Under the pieces are notes generated by a model. It worked only from the letters and a program-made list of their open reading frames with translations. It had not been told where the DNA came from and searched no databases. Position numbers and translations under genes: made by a program. This document shows, in pieces, positions 32,729 through 42,441 of a DNA stretch of 64,000 bases; position 1 is the stretch's first letter, and every line of letters starts with the position of its first letter. Where the stretch lies: assembly GCF_030506325.1 (NCBI RefSeq), contig NZ_CP120683.1, positions 806,001 through 870,000 of the forward strand, in the 5' to 3' direction. Source of the DNA: Tunicatimonas pelagia (GTDB lineage Bacteria; Bacteroidota; Bacteroidia; Cytophagales; Cyclobacteriaceae).

Positions 32729-33988
32729 CTACCCCCGAACCTGCCCTTCGCCGTAAATTAGGTATTTGTAGCTGGTTAGCTCGGGTAAAGCCATTGGCCC
32801 CCGAGCGTGTAGTTTTTGGGTACTGATACCAATCTCGGCTCCCATGCCGAACTCACTTCCGTCGGTATAAGCCGTAGATGTATTCGCGTAAACGGCTGCC
32901 GCATCTACCGACTGCATGTATTTCTCTACAACTGATTCATCTTCCGCAACAATAGCCTCGCTATGTTTGGAGCTGTACCGGGCAATATGATCTAATGCTT
33001 CATCTAAGTTCGCTACTGTTTTAATAGACATTTTATGAGAAAGAAACTCGGTGCCGAAGTGCTCGGGGAAAGCCGGATACAGCAGTTCGTCCGGATATAC
33101 ACCTGCCAGTACGGTATAGCTTAGCTGATCGGCATAAATCTTTACATCTTCTGAAGCTAGTTTCTGAATGATCTCCGGTAAATTCTGAAGGCGTTCTTGG
33201 TGAATAACCAGACAATCTAGCGCATTGCAGACACTCACTCGCCGAGTTTTGGCGTTAAACACAACAGCTTGCCCCTTTTCCAAATCACCACTTTTATCAA
33301 AATAGGTGTGAACAATACCCGCTCCGGTTTCAATTACTGGCACTTTAGCGTTCTCTCGTACGTAGTTGATCAAGTTCTGGCTACCTCGGGGAATAATTAC
33401 ATCTATGGCACCTACGGCGTTGAGCAACTTCTGCGTAGCTTCCCGAGAAGCAGGCAACAGGCTCATGAGGTTTTGGTTCAGACCGTGTTCTTCAAGCACC
33501 TGATGAATGACCTCAGCAATGGCTAGGTTAGAGTATTCGGCATCGCTCCCCCCTTTCAGTACCGCTACGTTCCCGGCTTTTAAGCAGAGGGCAAACACAT
33601 CAAACGTTACGTTGGGACGAGCTTCGTATATTACTCCTACCACCCCCAACGGCACTGATTTGCGAACCAAGCGCAGCCCACTGTCTAAAGTTCGCTCTTC
33701 CTGTATCTTTCCCAGTGGCGATGGCAGTGTGGCTACATTTCGCATATCCTGAGCAATTGCTTCAATTCGCTCGGCGGTAAGCTGCAAGCGATCGTACTTA
33801 GGATTAGCCGGATCCATGCGGTCTAAATCCTTCTGGTTTTCCGTCAGAATAAAATCGGTACGCGCTACCGCAGCATCGGCTACTGCTCGAAGCACTTCGT
33901 CAATGGTGGTATTACTTAACTGCAAAGCATCGCGACTCGCTTGTTTTATAGCTGAGAAATCGGCTACCGTTTCTGCTAGTATGGACAT
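32729..33988 (-). CDS. proA: Glutamate-5-semialdehyde dehydrogenase (gamma-glutamyl phosphate reductase)
   Basis: 419 residues. Reduces gamma-glutamyl phosphate to the semialdehyde with NADPH in proline synthesis. Visible signatures are [41 protein letters not shown], the catalytic Cys in [18 protein letters not shown], and [20 protein letters not shown] near the C-terminus. It is aldehyde dehydrogenase-fold and cytoplasmic. proB is not next to it. The gene meets the MarR gene tail to tail. Confidence 0.95.
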   Translation of the reverse strand: MSILAETVADFSAIKQASRDALQLSNTTIDEVLRAVADAAVARTDFILTENQKDLDRMDPANPKYDRLQLTAERIEAIAQDMRNVATLPSPLGKIQEERTLDSGLRLVRKSVPLGVVGVIYEARPNVTFDVFALCLKAGNVAVLKGGSDAEYSNLAIAEVIHQVLEEHGLNQNLMSLLPASREATQKLLNAVGAIDVIIPRGSQNLINYVRENAKVPVIETGAGIVHTYFDKSGDLEKGQAVVFNAKTRRVSVCNALDCLVIHQERLQNLPEIIQKLASEDVKIYADQLSYTVLAGVYPDELLYPAFPEHFGTEFLSHKMSIKTVANLDEALDHIARYSSKHSEAIVAEDESVVEKYMQSVDAAAVYANTSTAYTDGSEFGMGAEIGISTQKLHARGPMALPELTSYKYLIYGEGQVRG

Positions 33989-34117
33989 ATTACGTTAGGT
34001 TTACAAAATGGGAAAGTTACAAAAGCCGCACTAGAATGACTATTCCACCACTAATTTATTCTACGCTTTAATCATAATCTTGATGCTTACTCGTTTTCCT
34101 CCAAACGCTCTTTACAG

Positions 34118-34744
34118 ATGAAAACTATTGCCCCTTTTTTCTTAGCCCTGCTTTCTCTACAATCGGTCTTTGGTCAAACTGAATGGGGAATACACACTGG
34201 TGGTGGGATTTCTGATATTGTTTTGGTTAATGAACCCGACGTAACGGGGATTAGTTTCTCAGATGAAGAGTACCAGCCAAAACCGTCGGTGTTAATAGGA
34301 ATATATAGCTCCTTTTCGCTTTTTTCAAAAACCAACTTAGTTGCTGGTTTACAGTACACGAATAAGGGAGCCAGAATAGATAACTCCTTCGGTAGCACTT
34401 CTCAGTTAAACTTACACTATGTGAGCATCCCAGTACTAGTACGCTATCATCCATTTAATCAGTGGTTTATAGAGGTAGGGCCTGAGATTGCCCGCTTAAT
34501 TGCCTCCGGAAGTGGGAGCAATACATTCGATTGGTACGAACCGTTTGATATCGGGATTAACGGTGGACTTGGTTATCATTTCTCTGAAAAATGGAGTACA
34601 GCACTACGCTACTATTTGGGCTTATCCAATGTGTGGACTGATTTGCAGCTAACTGATACTCAAGGAAATTTGATAGATCATGATATGAAACTACAAAATC
34701 GATTTATGCAATTATCCCTCATTCGTAGTATGGGCACGTTTTAA
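34118..34744 (+). CDS. Outer-membrane beta-barrel protein (PorT-like)
   Basis: 208 residues. Signal peptide 1-19 (ending SVFGQ), then amphipathic strands typical of small porin-like barrels: LVAGLQYTNKGARI, HYVSIPVLVRYHP, WFIEVGPEIARLI, GLGYHFSEKWSTALRYYLGL and a final strand (QNRFMQLSLIRSMG). It resembles PorT/OMP_b-brl_2 proteins. Sequence and length are similar to the protein at 483 but not closely. No partner is nearby, so a T9SS accessory role is only one possibility. Confidence 0.75.
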   Translation: MKTIAPFFLALLSLQSVFGQTEWGIHTGGGISDIVLVNEPDVTGISFSDEEYQPKPSVLIGIYSSFSLFSKTNLVAGLQYTNKGARIDNSFGSTSQLNLHYVSIPVLVRYHPFNQWFIEVGPEIARLIASGSGSNTFDWYEPFDIGINGGLGYHFSEKWSTALRYYLGLSNVWTDLQLTDTQGNLIDHDMKLQNRFMQLSLIRSMGTF

Positions 34745-34776
34745 TTGCCTTTTCGTTCTTCGCTAGCTCGCTAGAT

Positions 34777-35880
34777 TTATGGAGTAATCGTTTCAATGCT
34801 TCCGTCAGGCCGATGGGTAAGCTCGGTTACTTTAATATTTCTCAGATGGGTCTGCCCATCCGACAGTTCAGTATCGTGGTAAAATAAATACCATTTCTCG
34901 TTAAATTTCACGACAGAATGATGGTTGGTCCACCCTAACACTGGATTTAGAACTACTCCCTGGTAGGTGAAGGGGCCGTAGGGATTATCTCCGGTGGCGT
35001 AAGCAATATAATGAGTGTCACCGGTAGAATAAGAGAAGTAGTACGTACCCTGGTATTTATGCACCCAAGCCGCCTCGAAAAATCGCCGTTCATTATCACC
35101 TGCTACTAGTGGTTCACCGTTCTCATCCAAAATCACTACATCCTTCGGCTTTTCATCAAAACTAAGCATATCATCGGCCAAACGAGCTACTTTAGCACTG
35201 ATAGCCGGTTGATCGTCGGCCGGATACTCATCTACAGCAACGTACTCCCCGCTCTCCCAGCGCTGTAGTTGCCCACCCCAAATACCACCGAAGTACATAT
35301 AATACGCGCCATCAGTATCTTCAAATACGGCCGGATCAATGCTAAAGCTTCCCTCAATAGGCTCATCTTGTGGTGCAAATGGGCCAGTAGGTGCGCTGCT
35401 GGTGGCTACCCCAATTCTAAAAATATTCTCTTCATCTTTAGCGGGAAAGTACAAATAGTACGTGCCGTTTCGGTAAGCAGCATCGGGAGCCCACATTTGT
35501 CGTTCGGCCCAAAGAACGTCGTCTACCGATAAAGCAGCCCCGTGATCCGTTACATTATCGCCTACTTCGGCCATAGAGAATACGTGGTAATCCTGCATGT
35601 CGAATTGGCTACCCAGATCATCCGCCGCTATTCCTGACTCCACGTCGTGGGAGGGATAAACGTAGAGGGTATCGTTGAAAACGTGAGCCGAAGGATCGGC
35701 AGTGTATATGTGAGATACTAGAGGAGCTGTCAAAAACTGCTTTTCGGTCACACTATCCGCACTAGCTTCGGTAGCCTCTTCGGTATTTGCTTCACCAGAA
35801 CCGGAGGACTGGCAGCTTAATGTAGCATAACTAAGGACTAATAGTACGGCGGTAGGCAGTAGTAGGTTAGTATTTCTCAT
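34777..35880 (-). CDS. Glycoside hydrolase family 43 lipoprotein
   Basis: 367 residues from the ATG at 35880. The signal peptide ends with a lipobox (ATLSC, Cys 23), followed by a Ser/Glu-rich linker, so it is lipid-anchored. The five-bladed beta-propeller begins SHIYTADPSAHVFND, with the general-base Asp in ADPSA; SIDPAVFEDTDGAYYMYFGG supplies the second Asp and FFEAAWVHKYQGTYYFSYS the catalytic Glu, then a blade with HHSVVKFNEKWYLFYHD. GH43 enzymes cut arabinose or xylose units from plant or algal glycans. The gene has its own promoter and no PUL partner nearby. Confidence 0.88.
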   Translation of the reverse strand: MRNTNLLLPTAVLLVLSYATLSCQSSGSGEANTEEATEASADSVTEKQFLTAPLVSHIYTADPSAHVFNDTLYVYPSHDVESGIAADDLGSQFDMQDYHVFSMAEVGDNVTDHGAALSVDDVLWAERQMWAPDAAYRNGTYYLYFPAKDEENIFRIGVATSSAPTGPFAPQDEPIEGSFSIDPAVFEDTDGAYYMYFGGIWGGQLQRWESGEYVAVDEYPADDQPAISAKVARLADDMLSFDEKPKDVVILDENGEPLVAGDNERRFFEAAWVHKYQGTYYFSYSTGDTHYIAYATGDNPYGPFTYQGVVLNPVLGWTNHHSVVKFNEKWYLFYHDTELSDGQTHLRNIKVTELTHRPDGSIETITP

Positions 35881-35924
35881 CTCGGTAGTTTTATCGGTAA
35901 AGTAGTTCAATCTTATTACTTGAA

Positions 35925-35932
35925 CAAAGGTA
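35925..35932 (-). promoter_or_regulatory. Promoter -7 element of the GH43 gene
   Basis: TACCTTTG on the minus strand (complement of caaaggta), 45 bases before the ATG at 35880, matches TAnnTTTG. No TTG at the usual distance. Confidence 0.45.
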
Positions 35933-36316
35933 AAGAAGGGTAATCGTTGTCAGACTGTGTACTGATGTAGCAATCTACTGTCTTTCTATGATAGTACGCC
36001 ACTAACAAAAAAAGAAAAAGGTCAACCAAAAAGATTAACCTTTATGCCCTCTGAGGAGCTAAGCTGTTGTAAAGTAGCGAAAAAAGAAGTAAAACTGTAA
36101 AATGAAGAATTTTCAAGAATTCCGATTACATATTCACCAATGTACAAAACAATAATCAAAAAAGCACACGTATTACCATTTTTTGAAAATTATTTATATG
36201 AATATAGTACTACATTACCAGCTAACCCTCTACCTATAGGATATTCATTATGAATGTGGTGATGGATAACTATATTTTGTAGATTAAAGCGAAAAATTCT
36301 CTTGACCTATAATTTC

Positions 36317-36324
36317 TACCTTTG
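36317..36324 (+). promoter_or_regulatory. Promoter -7 element of the SLC12-like transporter
   Basis: TACCTTTG matches TAnnTTTG and lies 29 bases before the ATG at 36353. A TTG is present at 36303, but closer than the consensus spacing. Confidence 0.45.
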
Positions 36325-36352
36325 TCGGCAATCAGTAAGCTGACCCACAACT

Positions 36353-38569
36353 ATGCCAGCCAACGGAACTGAACTTAAGAAGTCGTACTTACCAGAAGAA
36401 GCTACCTCCCCTCGTAAACTTGGAACTTTTGGTGGAGTATTCACCCCTTCCCTACTAACTATTCTGGGCGTAATTATGTACCTCCGCTTTGGCTGGGTAG
36501 TAGGCAACGTGGGTTTAATTGGTACGCTGGTTATTGTTACTCTTTCTACTAGTATTACCTTCTTAACCGCGCTATCCATTGCCTCAATCGCTACCGACAC
36601 TCAGGTGAAGGGCGGAGGAGCCTACTATATGATTAGTCGATCGCTGGGAATTGAGGTAGGCGGTGCCGTAGGTATTCCACTCTTTATTGCTCAAGCACTA
36701 TCGGTAGCACTGTACGTAATTGGGTTTGCCGAAAGTATAGTAGCCGTTTTTCCGATGCTCAATATGACGCTAGTAGGTTGTGGAGTTACCGTAGCCATCG
36801 GGCTACTGGCTTTGTTTTCGACTGAGGCCACTATCCGTATTCAGTACTTTATTTTGGCTGCCATTGTTATTTCCTTGCTGTCGCTGGTATTCGGTAGTCC
36901 GTTGGAAGATGCTCCAACAGAAATAATGGGAGCCGCAGCCAATCGGCCGAGAGAAGGCTTTTGGATAGTATTTGCCGTATTTTTCCCAGCCGTGACCGGT
37001 ATTATGGCGGGAGTAAACCTGTCGGGTGACCTGAAAGACTCAGCTAAATCCATTCCCAAGGGCACCTTTTTGGCAGTAGGCTGTGGCTACTTGGTTTATA
37101 TGGTTTTACCCATCATCTTAGCTTCCCGCGTTGATGCCAACACGTTAATCGATGACCCGCTGGTGATGCGGCGCATCTCGCTGTGGGGCGATGCTATTTT
37201 GCTGGGAGTATGGGGAGCTACCCTATCTAGTGCGGTAGGCAGTATTTTAGGCGCCCCTCGCATTCTACAAGCTCTAGCCCAAGATCAGGTGCTGCCCCGT
37301 AGCTTTCACTGGCTAGGCAAGGAGCATCCGGCTAGCGGTATTCCCCGGGCGGGCACCATCTTCACGATGGTACTAGCGATTATCGCCGTAATACTCGGTG
37401 ACCTGGATATGATCGCCCCCATTCTTTCCATGTTTTTCTTAACCACCTACGGGGTGCTAAACGTAGCGGCGGGTACCGAACGGTTATTGGGTAGCCCCTC
37501 CTTCCGACCCAGTTTTCGTACTCACTGGTTCTTCTCACTGTTGGGAGCCATCGGCTGTGTGGCAGTTATGTTTCTTATCAATCCGCTGGCTACCCTCATA
37601 GCTATTCTGCTGGTAGGGACTACCTTTATCTGGCTGAAACGAAGAGGATTACGCACTACTTGGGGCGATGTGCGACGGGGCATGTGGCTAGCTCTTACCC
37701 GTACTGCCCTCCTACGCATTGACCATACTCCCGATCCTAAGAACTGGCGTCCTCACTTACTGGTACTATCGGGGGCACCCACCCGTCGGTGGCATCTGAT
37801 TGAACTTTCGCAAGCCATTGCCCAGCGAAGCTCCTTACTCACCGTAGCCACCGTACTCATCACCGACGACATTGCCTACAATCGGTTAAAGTCATTGGAA
37901 GGTAATATTAAAGACTATTTAGAAGAGCGGGGAGTAGAGGCACTGGTAAAGGTTACCTCCGATGAAGACCCGTTTAGCGGTGGGGTGCGGCTGGTACAAA
38001 CCTACGGCATTGGTGCTTTAGTACCTAATACCATCATATTAGGCGATACCCGCGAACTCTCCCACCACGGCCCCTACTGCGCCATGATTCAGCAGTTTTA
38101 TGAAGCTCGTCGGAACGTGGTGATTGTGCGGGATGATGAAAAAGAGGGCTTTCAGCGTAAGCAGACGATTGATGTATGGTGGGGCGGACTACGAAAGAAC
38201 GGTGCCTTAATGATGATTCTGGCGTACCTAATTAGAAATGACCCCGCTTGGCGATTCGCTCAGATTACCGTAAAGATGGCTGTTCCTTCGGAGGCCGCGG
38301 CCAAGGATGCTGAGGCTAATCTCAAGCAAATTATTCAGAACATGCGGATTTCCTTTCAGCAAAAGATTATAGTTAATCCCGAAACGCCCTTCTGGACGCT
38401 ACTCAAGCAAGAATCCCAGTCGGCAGATTTGATTATGCTCGGTTTGGCCGAACCTAATGAGAACTTCTTAGCTTACTACGAGCAACTCTCCGAACGCACC
38501 CAGGGGCTACCCGCCACTATGTTTGTGCTGGCTGCTCAGGAAATTGCCTTTGAAGAGATTTTACTCTGA
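36353..38569 (+). CDS. SLC12-like (cation-chloride cotransporter-type) permease
   Basis: 738 residues. The N-terminus (KLGTFGGVFTPSLLTILGVIM, then YLRFGWVVGNVG) is the first membrane segment of the APC/SLC12 fold, and about 12 helices fill residues 20-440, with TDTQVKGGGAYYMISRSLG as the characteristic segment before TM3. A cytoplasmic domain of about 280 residues follows (LRTTWGDVRRGMW..., LVLSGAPTRRWHLI, ILGDTRELSHHGPYCAMI), as in eukaryotic and some bacterial Na-K-Cl and K-Cl cotransporters. Substrate ions cannot be assigned. It is a single gene, convergent with the MutS-like gene 10 bases away. Confidence 0.85.
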   Translation: MPANGTELKKSYLPEEATSPRKLGTFGGVFTPSLLTILGVIMYLRFGWVVGNVGLIGTLVIVTLSTSITFLTALSIASIATDTQVKGGGAYYMISRSLGIEVGGAVGIPLFIAQALSVALYVIGFAESIVAVFPMLNMTLVGCGVTVAIGLLALFSTEATIRIQYFILAAIVISLLSLVFGSPLEDAPTEIMGAAANRPREGFWIVFAVFFPAVTGIMAGVNLSGDLKDSAKSIPKGTFLAVGCGYLVYMVLPIILASRVDANTLIDDPLVMRRISLWGDAILLGVWGATLSSAVGSILGAPRILQALAQDQVLPRSFHWLGKEHPASGIPRAGTIFTMVLAIIAVILGDLDMIAPILSMFFLTTYGVLNVAAGTERLLGSPSFRPSFRTHWFFSLLGAIGCVAVMFLINPLATLIAILLVGTTFIWLKRRGLRTTWGDVRRGMWLALTRTALLRIDHTPDPKNWRPHLLVLSGAPTRRWHLIELSQAIAQRSSLLTVATVLITDDIAYNRLKSLEGNIKDYLEERGVEALVKVTSDEDPFSGGVRLVQTYGIGALVPNTIILGDTRELSHHGPYCAMIQQFYEARRNVVIVRDDEKEGFQRKQTIDVWWGGLRKNGALMMILAYLIRNDPAWRFAQITVKMAVPSEAAAKDAEANLKQIIQNMRISFQQKIIVNPETPFWTLLKQESQSADLIMLGLAEPNENFLAYYEQLSERTQGLPATMFVLAAQEIAFEEILL

Positions 38570-38578
38570 TACTGAAGT

Positions 38579-39865
38579 CTACTCCAGTAGCTTGCTTACC
38601 CCTTCTGCCTCAAACAGAATTTTGCCAATTTTAACGGTAGACCAGCCTTCTCGTAGGCGATAGGTAAAGTGGGGAATTCCTTCTTCCAATCGGCACTCAA
38701 TAAAGCACTTTTTGATGTGATCCTCACTATTATCAATTTGCTCCTCTAAGTGCAGCAGATGCGTAGAAATAAAGAAAAGTGAGCCAGTAAACTTACCCAG
38801 GCGATTCACAGTGCTCAACGTGATTTCCTGAGCATCATCAATATTGGTGCCTTTGAAAAGTTCATCAAACATAGCAAAGCACTTTTTCCCTTCGCTGGCT
38901 AGCTGTAGCACTCTTTTCAGGTTCTGTATTTCTGCCATAAAGTGACTGTACCCGCTCGATAGATCATCCTTCACATTAATCGAGATAGCCACTACATCAT
39001 AGTGGGGCAGTACACAATGCTGAGCGGGCACCGCTAGCCCGATATGAGCCAGATAAGTGCATAGCCCCACCGATTTTAGCAGTGTTGATTTTCCCGACAT
39101 ATTTGGACCAGTGAGAAGTACGGTATTCTCCCCCGGCATCACTTGAATGCTATTCTTTACGGGCTCTTCTACTAATGGATGGTAAAAGCCGTTGATCTGA
39201 AACTTACTATCACTGAATTCTGGAAAGGTGAACTGATGCTTCTTTATGGCTTTTGCAATAGAGTGATAGGCTTCAAAGCGAAAAAAGAACTCCCAAAAGG
39301 CATCAATCTCGCTACTGTCTAGCGTAGCTAGAACCTGCATCAACTCTACCATTCTTGCTACTGAAAATTTATCTTCGTTGATGATGTGGGCAAAGTAATC
39401 TAAGCGTAGCTTTTGTAGGAACTGATTCGCGATCTTCAAATCTCTACGGTAGCTTTCGGGAAAGTACTGGAGCTTCATTTGCTCTAGATACCTACCATAA
39501 ATCCTATCCAGAAATAATATCATCTGCACGAGCTGCGACCGCCGCTGACTGCGTTCCCCTTCCGAGAGCTGTAACCTTAGCCTGGTTTTTATGGTAGATT
39601 CCCCTAAGTCTATTCGTTGGTTAGCAATATCCGTTAGAAAAGAGTATGTTTCTCGCTGATAGAGCGTGGGGTACGAGAAATTTTCCAATACTTCCCAGTT
39701 TTGTATGTACCCTCGGCAGATGTGTTGTCTTTCTTGTATTGCATCCAAACTCATACCGGAAGCACTTAGCATATCCCGCAGAGCAAGCTCAGCCTGAGTA
39801 CTATTCGTATAATTGAAGATGGGGATAACATCTTGCTCCAAGTTAAGGTCTTGCACCAGCATCAT
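38579..39865 (-). CDS. MutS domain V-like ATPase without mismatch-recognition domains
   Basis: 428 residues. The C-terminal half is the MutS ATPase: Walker A GPNMSGKST (about 252-260), the FAMFDELFKGTN Walker B, and SLFFISTHLLHLEEQI. Before it is a helical core-like region, but the mismatch-binding and connector domains of MutS1 are missing, and there is no Smr domain as in MutS2. Such short MutS-like proteins in Bacteroidota are not well characterised. The start overlaps the DoxX-like stop (ATGATGA, 39862-39865), so translation is coupled to a membrane protein. It is probably not a mismatch-repair enzyme. Confidence 0.8.
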   Translation of the reverse strand: MMLVQDLNLEQDVIPIFNYTNSTQAELALRDMLSASGMSLDAIQERQHICRGYIQNWEVLENFSYPTLYQRETYSFLTDIANQRIDLGESTIKTRLRLQLSEGERSQRRSQLVQMILFLDRIYGRYLEQMKLQYFPESYRRDLKIANQFLQKLRLDYFAHIINEDKFSVARMVELMQVLATLDSSEIDAFWEFFFRFEAYHSIAKAIKKHQFTFPEFSDSKFQINGFYHPLVEEPVKNSIQVMPGENTVLLTGPNMSGKSTLLKSVGLCTYLAHIGLAVPAQHCVLPHYDVVAISINVKDDLSSGYSHFMAEIQNLKRVLQLASEGKKCFAMFDELFKGTNIDDAQEITLSTVNRLGKFTGSLFFISTHLLHLEEQIDNSEDHIKKCFIECRLEEGIPHFTYRLREGWSTVKIGKILFEAEGVSKLLE

Positions 39866-40500
39866 AGCAGCTTCTCTATTGTGTAGGCGGAAAACTTCTC
39901 AAACGCCTTTATCATTCCTATGGGATCAGTAATAAGGTTAATCAAAATCTTAGGCATAACCCCAGTCACTTCTAGCACAATCGCCATAATGGGTAGCAAT
40001 GCGTACATCCGAAGGGAGTAGCTGAACTTGGTGTTTACATTTTGCCAAACCGCTTCGCCAATAACCTCCATTTTCTCCCGATAGTGCCAGAGTATTAATA
40101 AATCTAATAGAATATAAAACGAAAGTCGCCAAGCAAAGCCAACCTTAAGCGCGTAGGGCATCGCGGTTAAGTCAATTAGCAAAATAATACTGATTATTGG
40201 TATAAACATCAATGCTCCGATAATAGCGGTTCGGTTGATAATCAGCAGCGAACTACAAATGATTTGCATCACCCCCACCACGATTTTTAAGGGCTGATGG
40301 TCGAACAAGTACCAAGATACGCGAAACAGTGATAAATCTTTTAATGGAGTAAGTAGCTCTTCTTCACTAACCCCAAATTGCCCACTATTGAGTTTACTGT
40401 AGCCATAACGAAGGAAAGTCCAGCCCAGCAGAAAGCGAGCGACCAAGATGAAGTAATCCCAGTACTTTGCTTTTGGGGTGTTTTTTAGTTGGTGTATCAT
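39862..40500 (-). CDS. DoxX-like membrane protein
   Basis: 212 residues with four to five membrane helices. The opening (YWDYFILVARFLLGWTFLRYGYSKLNSGQFG) is the DoxX/DoxD signature of a membrane helix followed by a glycine/lysine motif, and the central LLIINRTAIIGALMFIPI helix and GFAWRLSFYILLDLLILW follow. DoxX proteins are linked to respiratory or redox roles in some bacteria, but the role is usually unclear. It is the first gene of a two-gene unit with the MutS-like ATPase, which is unusual company. The start is ATG at 40500. Confidence 0.7.
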   Translation of the reverse strand: MIHQLKNTPKAKYWDYFILVARFLLGWTFLRYGYSKLNSGQFGVSEEELLTPLKDLSLFRVSWYLFDHQPLKIVVGVMQIICSSLLIINRTAIIGALMFIPIISIILLIDLTAMPYALKVGFAWRLSFYILLDLLILWHYREKMEVIGEAVWQNVNTKFSYSLRMYALLPIMAIVLEVTGVMPKILINLITDPIGMIKAFEKFSAYTIEKLL

Positions 40501-40543
40501 ATTGTTAGGTTTTAGAAGGGTAGCATGAAGTAAACAGCCTCGT

Positions 40544-42412
40544 TCAGTAGTTCCATAAACGAAAGCCTACTAGTCCTTCGGTAGCCAGATAAGCTGATAT
40601 TATGCTGAGTGACAAAGCCACTGACAGCAAATAATAGTTAAGCAACGTTTTTTGCTGACTGATTAAGCGGTATCCGGCTACTGCCAACGTTAGCACCGCC
40701 AAGGCTGGAGCAAAGATAGTCCCTAGATAAACAGCAATCTCGAGCCAGTTCTGACTACCAATGGAGTATGTCTTATACACGAATAAATAAGCAGCAGTTG
40801 CTAAAGTAAACAGCGCTATTACAACCGACAGCACCGCCGGAAGCCGAAATAATGCTTCCTTAGTCGGTAGCTTCTTCCTCGCCCAAGCTACCCCCCAAAC
40901 AAGCCCGAAAGGCAGCACACTCAACCCTATTATGGCTGAACCGATCAGGGTAGCTTTTAGCAGGGTGAGGGGTAGACGTGCGGTTTTTCGGTAGTAACTG
41001 TTCATCGTCACTAGCACCGAATTTCCCTCGTCATCTTTCGTCAGAGCTACCGCTGGGAAGTCCGTATTGGTATACCGGAACGTACTATCGGTTACTGGAA
41101 CAAGCTCCCACATAGCTCCAGAAGGGGGTTGCATATACAAACGGTTGCTTTCCAGCTTTAGTGAGACTCCGCCTAGCTGGTCTATCAAATTACCGATAGC
41201 ATCCTTCGAGCTGCGATGTTGATAAAATCCTAAGAACGGGGTAATATATTCTTGGTTAAGTGGATAAGTGGCAGGTAGGTTGGTATTCTTCTCGGGTAAA
41301 TGCTGCGTAAGAAAATCAGCTACTAGTTGCCGGATCGGTCGTAGTCCCCGCCCTGCGTTAATCGCTACGGCGTAGCCAATACCCTGCTCTCGATTATAGC
41401 CGTAGTAGGATACAAAGCCAGGAACGCTTCCCCCGTGTCCCCGAAATATTATTTTATCTTCATCCTGGGTGTGCCCTAGTGTATTTCCCAGCCCGTAGTA
41501 ATCGGCTAAGCCTGCTCGCGCCCCGGTAGTGGTGCGGGTACTTTCCATTCGGTGCAAACTAGCCGAAGACAGTAGCTGAGTACTATCGATTTTACCTTTG
41601 TTCAGAAAGAAGAACAGTAGCTCAGTCATGTCCTTGGCAGAAGACGCTAGATTACCTGCCAAAGCTCCATTCAGCACGGGAGCTTGGTGCTGAGTATTGC
41701 TTTTATATTCGTACCCCATAGCTTCGTTGGGTACGTCGGCCAAGGCATCCAAATGGGTATACGTCATGCCCAACGGTTGAAAAATATTCTTTGCGATATA
41801 CTTCTGGTAGGGCTTTTCACTTACTTTTTCTATCAGATAGCTGAGTACCACATAGCCTACATTGGTGTAGCTGTGTCGCGTACCCGGCTTCCAGCGGCAG
41901 TACATAGAATTCTGGTGAATATCCACTAACTGTTGAACCGAAATCCCTGGCTGACTCGCCCGGTAGCGGGTATGGAGATGTTCATCGTCCAATCCGGCGG
42001 TATGCTCCAGTAAATGCTCTACTGTAACCGGATGGGTATTTTCCAAATCATTTCTGATGGGAAGTTCAGGAGCTAATGCCCTCACTTTATCGTTGAGAGA
42101 CAATCGCCCCTGCTCCACCAGCTTTAGTGTAGCTAGTGCGGCAATGCTTTTAGTGACTGATCCCATTTTGAACAAGGTATTATCGTTTACTACTGCTTTT
42201 GTTGTAACGTTAGCCGTACCTATTCCGCCTTGCCAGATTACAGAGTCTTGAGTTACCATTGTCAGAAACGAGCCCGGAATGTGCCGACTAGCCATATAGG
42301 CTTCTATCGTATCCTGTAATTGAGATAATGTTTGAGGTGGCGATTGTGCCGAAAGGCTTATTCTGCACAACCAGTGAAAGCCTAGAAATAGCACAACACC
42401 TTTTTTAGCCAT
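40544..42412 (-). CDS. Serine hydrolase of the beta-lactamase/class C family, with C-terminal membrane helices
   Basis: 622 residues. Signal peptide 1-22. The beta-lactamase-fold triad motifs are S85-x-x-K88 (GSVTKS), Y182-x-N184 (SYTN) and an HGG box (FRGHGGS, about 326). A DUF3471-like linker follows, then about four membrane helices (about 480-610). These enzymes act on peptides, D-amino acid or ester substrates in the periplasm; beta-lactam resistance cannot be concluded. The gene follows the permease gene by 30 bases on the same strand and may share its transcript. Confidence 0.85.
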   Translation of the reverse strand: MAKKGVVLFLGFHWLCRISLSAQSPPQTLSQLQDTIEAYMASRHIPGSFLTMVTQDSVIWQGGIGTANVTTKAVVNDNTLFKMGSVTKSIAALATLKLVEQGRLSLNDKVRALAPELPIRNDLENTHPVTVEHLLEHTAGLDDEHLHTRYRASQPGISVQQLVDIHQNSMYCRWKPGTRHSYTNVGYVVLSYLIEKVSEKPYQKYIAKNIFQPLGMTYTHLDALADVPNEAMGYEYKSNTQHQAPVLNGALAGNLASSAKDMTELLFFFLNKGKIDSTQLLSSASLHRMESTRTTTGARAGLADYYGLGNTLGHTQDEDKIIFRGHGGSVPGFVSYYGYNREQGIGYAVAINAGRGLRPIRQLVADFLTQHLPEKNTNLPATYPLNQEYITPFLGFYQHRSSKDAIGNLIDQLGGVSLKLESNRLYMQPPSGAMWELVPVTDSTFRYTNTDFPAVALTKDDEGNSVLVTMNSYYRKTARLPLTLLKATLIGSAIIGLSVLPFGLVWGVAWARKKLPTKEALFRLPAVLSVVIALFTLATAAYLFVYKTYSIGSQNWLEIAVYLGTIFAPALAVLTLAVAGYRLISQQKTLLNYYLLSVALSLSIISAYLATEGLVGFRLWNY

Positions 42413-42441
42413 AGTATAATCATTAAGAGAGCCTCCTCTGT

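Larger units (their letters stand above)
35881..36352. other. Divergent intergenic region between GH43 and the transporter
   Basis: The 470 bases contain the GH43 promoter (35925-35932, minus) and the transporter promoter (36317-36324, plus), and one imperfect hairpin (AAAGGTCAA/TTAACCTTT, 36017-36043). No gene was recognised. The hairpin is in neither a clear terminator position nor a known riboswitch fold. Confidence 0.4.
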
